This document shows, piece after piece, positions 16,943 through 23,553 of a DNA stretch of 64,000 nt; positions within the stretch are counted from its first letter, which is position 1; each line of letters begins with the position of its first letter. Source of the DNA: Variovorax sp. 54 (GTDB taxonomy: Bacteria > Pseudomonadota > Gammaproteobacteria > Burkholderiales > Burkholderiaceae_C); NCBI RefSeq assembly GCF_002754375.1, contig NZ_PEFF01000001.1, positions 4,667,501 to 4,731,500 of the forward strand, given 5' to 3'. The notes beneath the pieces were generated by a model. That model was not told where the DNA came from, did not search any database, and saw nothing but the letters and a program-made list of their open reading frames with translations. A program made the position numbers and the translations under genes.

Positions 16943-18100
16943 TCAGAACGTCCCCGGCAAGAGGATGTCCGAACGCACATCGTCGATCTGTGTGCGTCCG
17001 CAGAAAGCCATCGTGATGTCCAGTTCCTTGTGGATGATCTGCAGCGCGCGCGTCACGCCTTCCTGGCCGTAGGCGCCCAGACCGTACAGGAAGCTGCGCC
17101 CGATCAGCGTGCCGCGTGCGCCCAGGGCGCGGGCCTTGAGCACGTCTTGCCCGCTGCGCACGCCGCCGTCCATCCACACCTCGATCTGGCTGCCCACGGC
17201 ATCGGCGATGGCCGGCAGGGCCGCGATGGACGAGGGCGCGCCGTCGAGCTGGCGACCGCCGTGGTTGGAGACGATGAGCGCGTCGGCGCCGCTGGCCACG
17301 GCCAGGCGTGCGTCTTCGGCGTCCATGATGCCCTTGAGGATCAGCTTGCCGCCCCAGCGCTTCTTGATCCATTCGACGTCCGCCCAGCTCAAGGCCGGGT
17401 CGAACTGTTCGGCGGTCCATGACGACAGCGACGACAGGTCTTTCACGCCCTTGGCGTGGCCGGCGATGTTGCCGAAGGTGCGGCGCTTGGTGCCCAGCAT
17501 GCCCATGCACCAGCGCGGCTTGGTCGCCAGGTTGATGAGGTTCTTGATCGTGGGCTTGGGCGGCGTGGACAGGCCGTTCTTGATGTCCTTGTGGCGCTGG
17601 CCGAGGATCTGCAGGTCGAGCGTGAGCTGCAGCGCCGACACGTTAGCGGCCTTGGCGCGGTCGATCAGGCGCTCGATGAAGTCGCGGTCCTTCATCACGT
17701 AGAGCTGGAACCAGAAGGGGTGGCGGTCGGTGTTCTCGGCAATGTCTTCCAGCGAGCAGATGCTCATGGTGGAGAGCGTGAACGGGATGCCGAAGGCCTT
17801 GGCCGCGCGGGCGCCCAGGATCTCGCCGTCGGCGTGCTGCATGCCGGTCAGGCCCGTGGGCGCGATGGCCACGGGCATGGCGACCTCCTGGCCGATCATG
17901 GTGGTGCGGGTGGAGCGGCCTTCCATGTTCACGGCCACGCGCTGGCGCAGCTTGATCTTCTGAAAGTCGCTCTCGTTGGCGCGGTAGGTGCCCTCGGTCC
18001 AGGCGCCGGAGTCGGCGTAGTCGTAGAACATCTTCGGCACGCGCTGCTGGGCGATCGCCCGCAGGTCTTCGATGCAGGTGATCTTGGAAAGGTCGGGCAC
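16943..18100 (-). CDS. lldD: FMN-dependent L-lactate dehydrogenase / alpha-hydroxy-acid oxidase
   Basis: A 385-residue FMN enzyme of the (S)-2-hydroxy-acid dehydrogenase family. It oxidises L-lactate (or a similar 2-hydroxy acid) to the 2-oxo acid, in L-lactate dehydrogenases passing electrons to the respiratory chain. Family features: FYDYADSGAWTEGTYRAN near the start, MPVAIAPTGLTGMQHADGE, WFQLYV, LILKGIMDAEDARLA with the FMN lysine, catalytic His280 in SNHGGRQLDGAPSS, and VWMDGGVRSGQDVLKA with GTLIGRSFLYG for phosphate binding. The motif LTLDLQILGQRHKD replaces the more usual LTVDxPxxGxRxRD, so substrate preference may differ from classic lactate enzymes. It follows a LysR gene on the same strand, with a LysR-like box between. 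Confidence 0.9.
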   Translation of the reverse strand: MPDLSKITCIEDLRAIAQQRVPKMFYDYADSGAWTEGTYRANESDFQKIKLRQRVAVNMEGRSTRTTMIGQEVAMPVAIAPTGLTGMQHADGEILGARAAKAFGIPFTLSTMSICSLEDIAENTDRHPFWFQLYVMKDRDFIERLIDRAKAANVSALQLTLDLQILGQRHKDIKNGLSTPPKPTIKNLINLATKPRWCMGMLGTKRRTFGNIAGHAKGVKDLSSLSSWTAEQFDPALSWADVEWIKKRWGGKLILKGIMDAEDARLAVASGADALIVSNHGGRQLDGAPSSIAALPAIADAVGSQIEVWMDGGVRSGQDVLKARALGARGTLIGRSFLYGLGAYGQEGVTRALQIIHKELDITMAFCGRTQIDDVRSDILLPGTF

Positions 18101-18224
18101 GGGGGAGGTCTCCTGGCTGGTGTTATGGGGGTCAAGGCGGGCCGGCTACGCAGGCCACGGCAGCGCCGGGGGTCGAGTCTGCAGGGGAAACGTGCCGGCC
18201 ACCTGAAAAAAGCCCGCACCCCGT

Positions 18225-18239
18225 CTGAAAATTATTCAG
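18225..18239. promoter_or_regulatory. LysR-type inverted repeat upstream of lldD
   Basis: CTGAA-AATTA-TTCAG, containing a T-N11-A unit, spans the LysR stop codon and lies 125 bp upstream of the lldD start. It could be the binding site through which the adjacent LysR regulator controls lldD. Small and AT-rich, so chance occurrence is possible. Confidence 0.3.
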
Positions 18240-19129
18240 CCCGGCTCGCGCAGCGCCTGGCGCAGCCATTCGACGAAGGTGGCGCATTCCCAGCGCTCCA
18301 TGGTGCCCGGGCGCCAGCACAGGAAGTAGGCGTTGGGCGAGGGCGCGCTGTGCGGCGACAGGCGCACCAGCCGGCCGTTGTCGATCCAGGCGCGGCCCAG
18401 CCGCAGGTGCATGAGCACCACGCCGAAGTCTTCGGCGGCGGCATCGAGCGCCAGCCCCAGGTCGTTGAACTGGTGGCCCACGGCCGGCTCGGGCAGGCCG
18501 ATGCCGCAGGCCTTGAACCAGATGCGCCACGACTCCAGCGGCGTGCGCAGCAGCTGCACGCGGGCCACCTCGGCGTCGGTCGAAAAGTGCTCGTCGAAGG
18601 GCCCGTGGCGTTCCAGGTAGGCGGGGCTGCACACCGGCGAGACGTCGTCGGCCAGCAGCTGGCAGAACTCGCGGTCGTGGAACGGGCCGGTGCCGAAGCG
18701 CAACTCGATGTCGGCGTCTTCTGCGGTGAAGTTGCGCACCGGCATGGTCACCTGCAGCATCAGCTCGATGGTCGGGTAGGCGTCGCGGAACTCGGCCAGC
18801 CGGGGCAGCAGCATCTGGCGCGAGAAGGTGGGCGTGACCGCCACGCGCAGCCGCCGCACCTGCGACGCGGGCTCGCGCCCCGGCACCTGCTGCAGCGCCG
18901 CAATGGCCTCGCGCACGCGCGCCAGATAGGCCACGCCGTCGGCGCTCAGGCCGAAGTCGTTGCCCGTGAAGAGCTTGAGCTCGAGCTGCGTCTCGAGCTG
19001 CCGGATGCGGTGGCTGACCGCGCTGGGCGTGACGCTGAGCTCCTCGGCCGCGACGTTCACGCTGCGCAGCCGCGCGACGGCCTCGAAGGCCTGCAGGCCC
19101 TGGGTCGAGGGGAGTCGCGTCGATGCCAT
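18236..19129 (-). CDS. LysR-family transcriptional regulator (GcvA-like)
   Basis: A 297-residue LysR regulator of the GcvA-like branch. HTH: LQAFEAVARLRSVNVAAEELSV, then PSAVSHRIRQLETQL. Effector domain (about 93-290) begins VRRLRVAVTPTFSRQMLLPRL, with DADIELRFGTGPF and SPAYLERHGPF typical of GcvA relatives. ATG 19129 is chosen because the frame upstream runs into the TetR gene. It lies 34 bp after the TetR stop and 135 bp before lldD on the same strand; the natural target is lldD. Confidence 0.9.
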   Translation of the reverse strand: MASTRLPSTQGLQAFEAVARLRSVNVAAEELSVTPSAVSHRIRQLETQLELKLFTGNDFGLSADGVAYLARVREAIAALQQVPGREPASQVRRLRVAVTPTFSRQMLLPRLAEFRDAYPTIELMLQVTMPVRNFTAEDADIELRFGTGPFHDREFCQLLADDVSPVCSPAYLERHGPFDEHFSTDAEVARVQLLRTPLESWRIWFKACGIGLPEPAVGHQFNDLGLALDAAAEDFGVVLMHLRLGRAWIDNGRLVRLSPHSAPSPNAYFLCWRPGTMERWECATFVEWLRQALREPG

Positions 19130-19163
19130 CTGTTTTTTGGGGAAGGGAGTGAGCGCTGCGATG

Positions 19164-19745
19164 TTATCGAAGCGCGACGAGCGCATCGAGCAGCCGCCGC
19201 AGGTCGTCGACCGCCTCGCGCGCCAGGGCCGCATCGCCCATCTGCGCCTTGACGATGGCGCCGTCGACGCCCAGCGCGGCAGCCTGCGCAATGGCCATGC
19301 GCTGCGGGCCGTCGGGCAGCAGGCCGGCGATCACCTCGACCATCTCGCGCTTGTGCTCGCGCGCGATGTCGGCGGCGCCGGCCACGCTGGCACCGACTTC
19401 CACCACCGAGTTGATGAAGGCACAGCCCCGAAAGACCGGGTCGGTGAACCACTCGGCCATCACGTCGGCCAGCACCGGCAGCGCCTGCCCCTGCGCGATG
19501 CGCTGCTGCGCGTCGCGGCGGCCCAGCGCATCGACGAACCAGGCCATCCACACGCCGTGTCGGTGGTCGAGAAAGGCGCGCACCAGGTCGTCCTTCGACG
19601 GGAAGTGCCGGTAGAAGGTGACCTTGGTGACGCCCGACGCGGCGATCACGCGGTCGATGCCGGTGGCGCGGATGCCGTCGGCATAGAAGAGCTCGTGCGC
19701 CGTGAGCAGGATGCGCTCGCGTGCGGGCAGTGCAGAGATGTCCAT
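19164..19745 (-). CDS. TetR-family transcriptional regulator
   Basis: A 193-residue TetR repressor. HTH: ILLTAHELFYADGIRATGIDRVIAASG and VTKVTFYRHFPSKDDLVRAFL. The C-terminal part contains FRGCAFINSVVEVG, a cysteine-bearing helix common in TetR proteins of the YcdC/PA2196-like type. It is divergent from an NTF2-like protein gene; the 87-bp gap contains an 18-bp perfect palindrome that is a convincing operator, only 18 bp from this start. It is therefore expected to repress itself and the divergent gene. Confidence 0.92.
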   Translation of the reverse strand: MDISALPARERILLTAHELFYADGIRATGIDRVIAASGVTKVTFYRHFPSKDDLVRAFLDHRHGVWMAWFVDALGRRDAQQRIAQGQALPVLADVMAEWFTDPVFRGCAFINSVVEVGASVAGAADIAREHKREMVEVIAGLLPDGPQRMAIAQAAALGVDGAIVKAQMGDAALAREAVDDLRRLLDALVALR

Positions 19746-19762
19746 GCGGCGATTGTAGGCAT

Positions 19763-19780
19763 GTAGACAGGTCTGTCTAC
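19763..19780. promoter_or_regulatory. Perfect 18-bp TetR operator palindrome
   Basis: GTAGACAG-GT-CTGTCTAC is a perfect inverted repeat with 8-bp arms. It lies between the divergent TetR (start 19745) and NTF2-like (start 19833) genes. The TAGACA/TGTCTA core is a form commonly found in TetR operators. Confidence 0.75.
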
Positions 19781-19832
19781 TCGTGGCACATTGCGGGCCT
19801 TCATCACTTCATTTCTTGACTGAAAGCCCGCC

Positions 19833-20255
19833 ATGGAATCCCGCCCGCCGCTGCCGCCCTTCACCCTTGAATCTGCGACCCAGAAAGTCCAGGCCGCCGA
19901 AGACGCCTGGAACTCGCGCGACCCGGTTCGCGTGAGCCTGGCCTACACGCCCGATACCGAATGGCGCAACCGTGCCGACTTCGTCAACGGCCGCGAGCAG
20001 GTGGTGGAGTTCCTCACCCGTAAGTGGGAGCGCGAGCACGACTACCGCCTGAAGAAGACGCTGTGGGCCTTCATGGACAACCGCATCGCGGTGCGCTTCG
20101 AGTACGAATGGCACGACGCCGCGGGCCAGTGGTTTCGCAGCCATGGCAACGAGAACTGGGAGTTTGCGGAGAACGGGTTGATGCGCAAGCGCTACGCGAG
20201 CATCAACGACCAGCCCATTGCGGAGTCGGAGCGCAAGTTCCGCTGGGAGCGTTGA
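19833..20255 (+). CDS. DUF1348 / NTF2-like family protein
   Basis: A 140-residue protein of the DUF1348 branch of the NTF2-like (SnoaL) fold. Recognisable stretches are [30 protein letters not shown] (split here by family convention), [18 protein letters not shown] and [17 protein letters not shown] text around [17 protein letters not shown]. The fold makes a cone-shaped pocket, and some members are small-molecule hydrolases or isomerases, but no function is set for this group. It is the likely target of the divergent TetR, a pairing that suggests induction by a small molecule. Confidence 0.85.
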   Translation: MESRPPLPPFTLESATQKVQAAEDAWNSRDPVRVSLAYTPDTEWRNRADFVNGREQVVEFLTRKWEREHDYRLKKTLWAFMDNRIAVRFEYEWHDAAGQWFRSHGNENWEFAENGLMRKRYASINDQPIAESERKFRWER

Positions 20256-20271
20256 GCTCTTCCTGTCTTGT

Positions 20272-20386
20272 CCCCTCTCCCGCTTGCGGGAGAGGGTTAG
20301 GGTGAGGGCTTGCGGCCTTCGCAAAGCCGCGCCTCACACCATCGCTGTCGCACCCTCACCCCAACCCTCTCCCCGAGGGGAGAGGG
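20272..20386. repeat. REP-like inverted pair (two palindromic units facing each other)
   Basis: Unit one (20272-20308) begins with a CCCTCTCCC/GGGAGAGGG hairpin and continues TTAGGGTGAGGG. Unit two (20353-20386) is its near-complement: CCCTCACCCCAACCCTCTCC, then a hairpin closing GGGGAGAGGG. The two are in inverse orientation 44 bp apart, so the whole can fold into one large structure, as in REPIN/BIME elements. It lies between the DUF1348 gene and cynS. Confidence 0.8.
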
Positions 20387-20454
20387 AGCAAGTCAGCTGG
20401 GCATGCCTGTTGCTTGGCCTATCGCATCCATTTCAACCCCAGGAGCCAAGCCGC

Positions 20455-20898
20455 ATGAACCGCAACGACGTCACCGAGAAGATCATCACCGCCAAGGTGT
20501 CCAAGGGCATCCAGTGGGCCGACGTGGCCAGGAAGGTCGGCCTTTCGAAAGAGTGGACCACCGCGGCCTGCCTCGGCCAGATGACGCTCGACGACAAGCA
20601 GGCAAAGATCATCGGCAAGATCTTCGGCCTCACGCCCGAGGAACAGAAGTGGCTCCAGGTCGTGCCCTACAAGGGCTCGCTGCCCACGCCCGTTCCGACC
20701 GACCCGCTGATCTACCGCTGGTACGAGGTGGTGAGCGTGTACGGCACCACCATCAAGGAACTGATCCACGAGGAATTCGGCGACGGCATCATGAGCGCCA
20801 TCGACTTCAGCATGGACATCCAGCGCCAGGCCGACCCGAAGGGCGACCGCGTCAACGTGGTGCTGTCGGGCAAGTTCCTGCCGTACAAGAGCTACTGA
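20455..20898 (+). CDS. cynS: Cyanate hydratase (cyanase)
   Basis: A 147-residue cyanase, full length for the family. It converts cyanate and bicarbonate to ammonia and CO2, allowing detoxification and use of cyanate as nitrogen source. An N-terminal helical HTH-like domain (1-75) is followed by the catalytic domain. The active-site residues are at the expected spacing: Arg88 and Glu91 in YRWYEVVSVYG, and Ser114 in GDGIMSAIDF, matching Arg96, Glu99 and Ser122 of the E. coli enzyme. ATG 20455 has an AGGAG Shine-Dalgarno. No carbonic anhydrase or cyanate transporter is adjacent, though a CynX/NimT-type transporter gene is found at 26.8-28.1 kb. Confidence 0.96.
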   Translation: MNRNDVTEKIITAKVSKGIQWADVARKVGLSKEWTTAACLGQMTLDDKQAKIIGKIFGLTPEEQKWLQVVPYKGSLPTPVPTDPLIYRWYEVVSVYGTTIKELIHEEFGDGIMSAIDFSMDIQRQADPKGDRVNVVLSGKFLPYKSY

Positions 20899-20910
20899 GG
20901 CGGGTACGGG

Positions 20911-21675
20911 TCAGTACACCGGCGCTGCAGGCTTCGGCCGCGGCGTCGGGGCCGAGCGCCAGCCCGGGCCCGCCATGCCGTAACTCGCTCCCTCGATCGC
21001 ACCGGCAATGGCACGCGCCACGCCTTCCACCGGCGTCGTCAGCCGCCGCCGCGTGCGCATGCGCTCGAAGGCGTAGCTGTCGGCGATGCGCTCGGCCAGC
21101 GGGTCGGCGGCCTCGGCCACGTCGGGGCTCACCAGCGTGACATGCAGGCGCCCCGCGTGTTCGCGCCGCAGCCCTTCGGAGATCGCCTGCACCGCGTACT
21201 GCGTGCCGTGGTACACGGCCGAGTCGGGTGTGGCGCCGCCCATGGCCACCGGCGCGACGTTGACGATGTGGCCCCAGCCCTGCTCCTGCATCGTCGGCAG
21301 CACGGCCGCCACGCCGAGCAGCATGCCGCGCAGGTTGACGTCGATCATCAGCTCCCACTCCTCGATCTTGCGCTGCCACAGCGGCGACAGCGGCATCACG
21401 CCGGCGGCGTTCACCAGCACGTCGATGCGGTCGTGCGTGTCGAGGGCGAACTCGGCAAAGGCCTCCATGTCGGGCCGGTGCGTCACATCGAGCCGACGGA
21501 AGCTCGCCGAGCCGCCGGTGGCATTGATCTCGGCCGCCAGCGCGGCCAGCCGTTCGGTGCGGCGCGCGCCGAGCACCACATGGGCGCCGCGCCGCGCGAG
21601 CCGCCGCGCCGTCGCCTCGCCGATGCCGCTGCTGGCGCCGGTGACGAGAACCACTGTGTCCTGGATTGCACTCAT
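20911..21675 (-). CDS. Short-chain dehydrogenase/reductase homologue lacking catalytic Ser and Lys
   Basis: A 254-residue SDR fold. The NAD(P)-binding glycine motif VTGASSGIGEATARRLARRG (12-30) and DVTHR, VLVNAAGVM and Asn114 (DVNLRG) are intact, with LGARR suggesting NADP preference. In the catalytic region the Tyr155 is kept (VYHGTQYAV), but the lysine four residues later is Gln159 and the serine 13 residues before the tyrosine is Pro142 (VNVAPVAMG). Two of the four catalytic residues are therefore missing, so it may be a non-canonical enzyme, a binding protein or a pseudoenzyme. It is convergent with cynS, with 12 bp between. Confidence 0.88.
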   Translation of the reverse strand: MSAIQDTVVLVTGASSGIGEATARRLARRGAHVVLGARRTERLAALAAEINATGGSASFRRLDVTHRPDMEAFAEFALDTHDRIDVLVNAAGVMPLSPLWQRKIEEWELMIDVNLRGMLLGVAAVLPTMQEQGWGHIVNVAPVAMGGATPDSAVYHGTQYAVQAISEGLRREHAGRLHVTLVSPDVAEAADPLAERIADSYAFERMRTRRRLTTPVEGVARAIAGAIEGASYGMAGPGWRSAPTPRPKPAAPVY

Positions 21676-21831
21676 ACAAAACTCCTCATGCGGGTCGGTG
21701 CGCCATGGCGCGAAGGGTGCGCCGGGCATGGGGATGAGTCTCGGGGCGAAGGGGCCTGAGGCGGTATCCGGATCGAACGAGGTTTTTGCCTGATCCTGCG
21801 AAAACGCGGGCGGCATCCGGCTGAGGCCGGA

Positions 21832-22368
21832 TCAGGAGGTGCGGGCTTCGGCCGCCACGCAGGGCAATTGGGCGCAGTGGTTGCGCACGGCTTCGACGAT
21901 GGCGTCGATCTTCTGTTGTGCATCGGTCGTGCGGAACGCTGCGCGACTGTCGCGTTTGGCTTGCGGCACATGGCCGACGCCCTGGTACGTGTTCAGGAGC
22001 GCGAGGTTTGCGCAGTCGAAGCGCTGCAGCATCACCTGGATTTGTTGGTTGAGCCAGCGCTCCATCTCGTTGATCCGGTCGATGCGCGTGCGGCGTAGCA
22101 ACTCGTCGTCGGTGTAGTCGTCGAAGTGATCGAAGACGTAGGTGTAGTCGCGCTCCTCGTGGTCGCTGAGTCCGTTGCGGATCTGACTGTGGATGTCGTT
22201 GTAGGAGAAGTGGTTGCCGCAGCGTGAGATCAGCGGGTTGCAGCCCATGCGGTTGTCGCCGGTCTTGCCGACGTACAACCGCGCGTCGTCTTGTGAGTGG
22301 GCGACCACGACATAGACGGCGAAGCGGCGTTTGAGGCTTTCGCGATGCAGAGTGAAGATGTGGGTCAT
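21832..22368 (-). CDS. GIY-YIG-like nuclease-fold protein (orphan)
   Basis: A 178-residue protein whose N-terminal part (about 16-65) resembles the GIY-YIG fold: FAVYVVVAHSQDDARLYVGKTGDNR matches the two-strand core (VYV ... YVGKT) with a conserved arginine following, and an acidic helix (NEMERWLNQQ) could supply the glutamate. The C-terminal third is unrecognised. Base composition looks less GC-rich than the neighbours and it uses more TTG/CAA-type codons, which could mark acquired DNA. No partner gene is seen. Nuclease function is not shown; without the full residue set it could be a binding protein. Confidence 0.5.
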   Translation of the reverse strand: MTHIFTLHRESLKRRFAVYVVVAHSQDDARLYVGKTGDNRMGCNPLISRCGNHFSYNDIHSQIRNGLSDHEERDYTYVFDHFDDYTDDELLRRTRIDRINEMERWLNQQIQVMLQRFDCANLALLNTYQGVGHVPQAKRDSRAAFRTTDAQQKIDAIVEAVRNHCAQLPCVAAEARTS

Positions 22369-22390
22369 GAAACAAGGTGGTTGAACGGTG

Positions 22391-22996
22391 CTACAGGCCG
22401 CGCCGGCCCAACCGGTTCCCCAACGCCAGCAACCCCCACCCCGCCACCCCGAAGGTCAGCGCGATGCCTGCCGCATAGACGGCCACACCGCCGTAGCCGC
22501 CCACGTTGGCGGGGTTGAGGAAGGGGTAGGGGTACCAGCCGGTGCGGCCACCGCGCAGCAGCGTGTAGGCCAGGTAGACCATGGGGACGACGAGTATCCA
22601 CAGCAGCTGCCGGCCGCCGAGCCGCGTGCGCGGCGGCTGCAGCAGCCAGTCGAGCAGCACGACGCAGGGCATCACGTAGTGCAGCAGCGTGTTGATCCAT
22701 GGCCGCAGCGCGCCGAGGTCGACGTCGCGCAGCAGCAGCGAGAAGACGATGCCGACCACCGCCATGTTCACGGCCGACATGGCGCGCAGCCCCTCGTCAG
22801 GCCCCGTGGACGCCGGTCGCCAGAGGCGGCGCGCGCCCAGCACCAGCACGATCGCCGCGAACAGGTTCGAGAGGTTGGTGAAGAAGCTGAAGAAGTTGAC
22901 GACGTTGAAGCCCATGCGGACATGGATCGTCAGCTGCCAGCCGATGGCCACCAGGGTCAGCAGGCCGAAGAAGAGGCGCAGGGCGGGCCAGATCAC
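22391..22996 (-). CDS. Pr6Pr family membrane protein
   Basis: A 201-residue integral membrane protein with about six transmembrane helices. The sequences FFSFFTNLSNLFAA, LLHYVMPCVVLLDWLL and WYPYPFLNP are typical of the Pr6Pr family, which is related in topology to FAR-17a/AIG1 proteins, some of which hydrolyse fatty-acid esters of hydroxy fatty acids. The conserved Asn/Thr and His of that fold (FTNLSN and LLHYVMP) are present, but enzymatic activity is inference. The GTG at 22996 is chosen because it falls 17 bp after the stop of the DUF1161 gene; an ATG-initiated frame from 23059 would overlap that gene by 46 bp. Confidence 0.75.
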   Translation of the reverse strand: MIWPALRLFFGLLTLVAIGWQLTIHVRMGFNVVNFFSFFTNLSNLFAAIVLVLGARRLWRPASTGPDEGLRAMSAVNMAVVGIVFSLLLRDVDLGALRPWINTLLHYVMPCVVLLDWLLQPPRTRLGGRQLLWILVVPMVYLAYTLLRGGRTGWYPYPFLNPANVGGYGGVAVYAAGIALTFGVAGWGLLALGNRLGRRGL

Positions 22997-23013
22997 GCGA
23001 TGCTGCCCTGCGC

Positions 23014-23367
23014 TCAGGGCTTGCAGTTGCCGCCCATCGACACCGAGCCGTCCTTGCACTCGGTGAGCATGGGCTCGCCGCGTGGCGCGGGGGCTGATGG
23101 GGATGCAGGGGTGGCCGGCGAGGCCGTGCCGCCTTCGCGCTGGTAGACGATCTTCTTGGTGCCGAGGTCGCAGCTGCCCACGACCTGTCCGCTCGCCGTG
23201 GCGGCGGCATCGACGGTGACGACGCTGAAGTTCGTCACGCCCGACGCGGCGATCTTGGCCTCGATCTCGGCGCGCAGCGTGTCGCAGTTGCTCTGGGCGT
23301 GGGCGCTGCCGGCAGCCACGAGCAGGGTCGAGGCGGCAGCAGCAACAGCAAGCAGACGGAGTTTCAT
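23014..23367 (-). CDS. DUF1161 secreted protein
   Basis: A 117-residue exported protein: signal peptide 1-24 ending SAHAQ, then the DUF1161 domain with NCDTLRAEIEAKIAASGVTNF and VVGSCDLGTKKIVYQR, two conserved cysteines that probably pair. A disordered P/S/A linker leads to a C-terminal tail with two more cysteines (ECKDGSVSMGGNC). The family is found in the envelope of many proteobacteria and has no known activity. ATG 23367 sits at the signal peptide; the frame continues upstream without conserved sequence. Likely first gene of a two-gene unit with the Pr6Pr gene. Confidence 0.85.
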   Translation of the reverse strand: MKLRLLAVAAAASTLLVAAGSAHAQSNCDTLRAEIEAKIAASGVTNFSVVTVDAAATASGQVVGSCDLGTKKIVYQREGGTASPATPASPSAPAPRGEPMLTECKDGSVSMGGNCKP

Positions 23368-23451
23368 GAGGGGCCTGCCTTTCTTTTCTCTTGCAGTGAC
23401 GTGGGGGCGGGGGAGTCGACGTCTAGTTTCGCGCTGCACGGCGGCGGACGC

Positions 23452-23500
23452 AAAGACAAACACAAAAACAAACGGCCTGCCGCGCGAGCAACAGGCCGTT
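23452..23500 (-). terminator. Rho-independent terminator of icd
   Basis: AACGGCCTG (23471-23479) and CAGGCCGTT (23492-23500) form a 9-bp perfect stem with a 12-base loop. On the minus strand it is followed by a T-rich run (23452-23470). It lies 53 bp beyond the icd stop. Confidence 0.8.
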
Positions 23501-23553
23501 GGTAGGAAGGCTTCCGAGTCAGCACAGACCCGGAAGACGCAGGCGCAGCGGGA

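Noticed and set aside
20272..20386. Repeat units considered as a CRISPR array
   Set aside because: Only two units, in opposite orientation, with no regular spacers and no cas genes.
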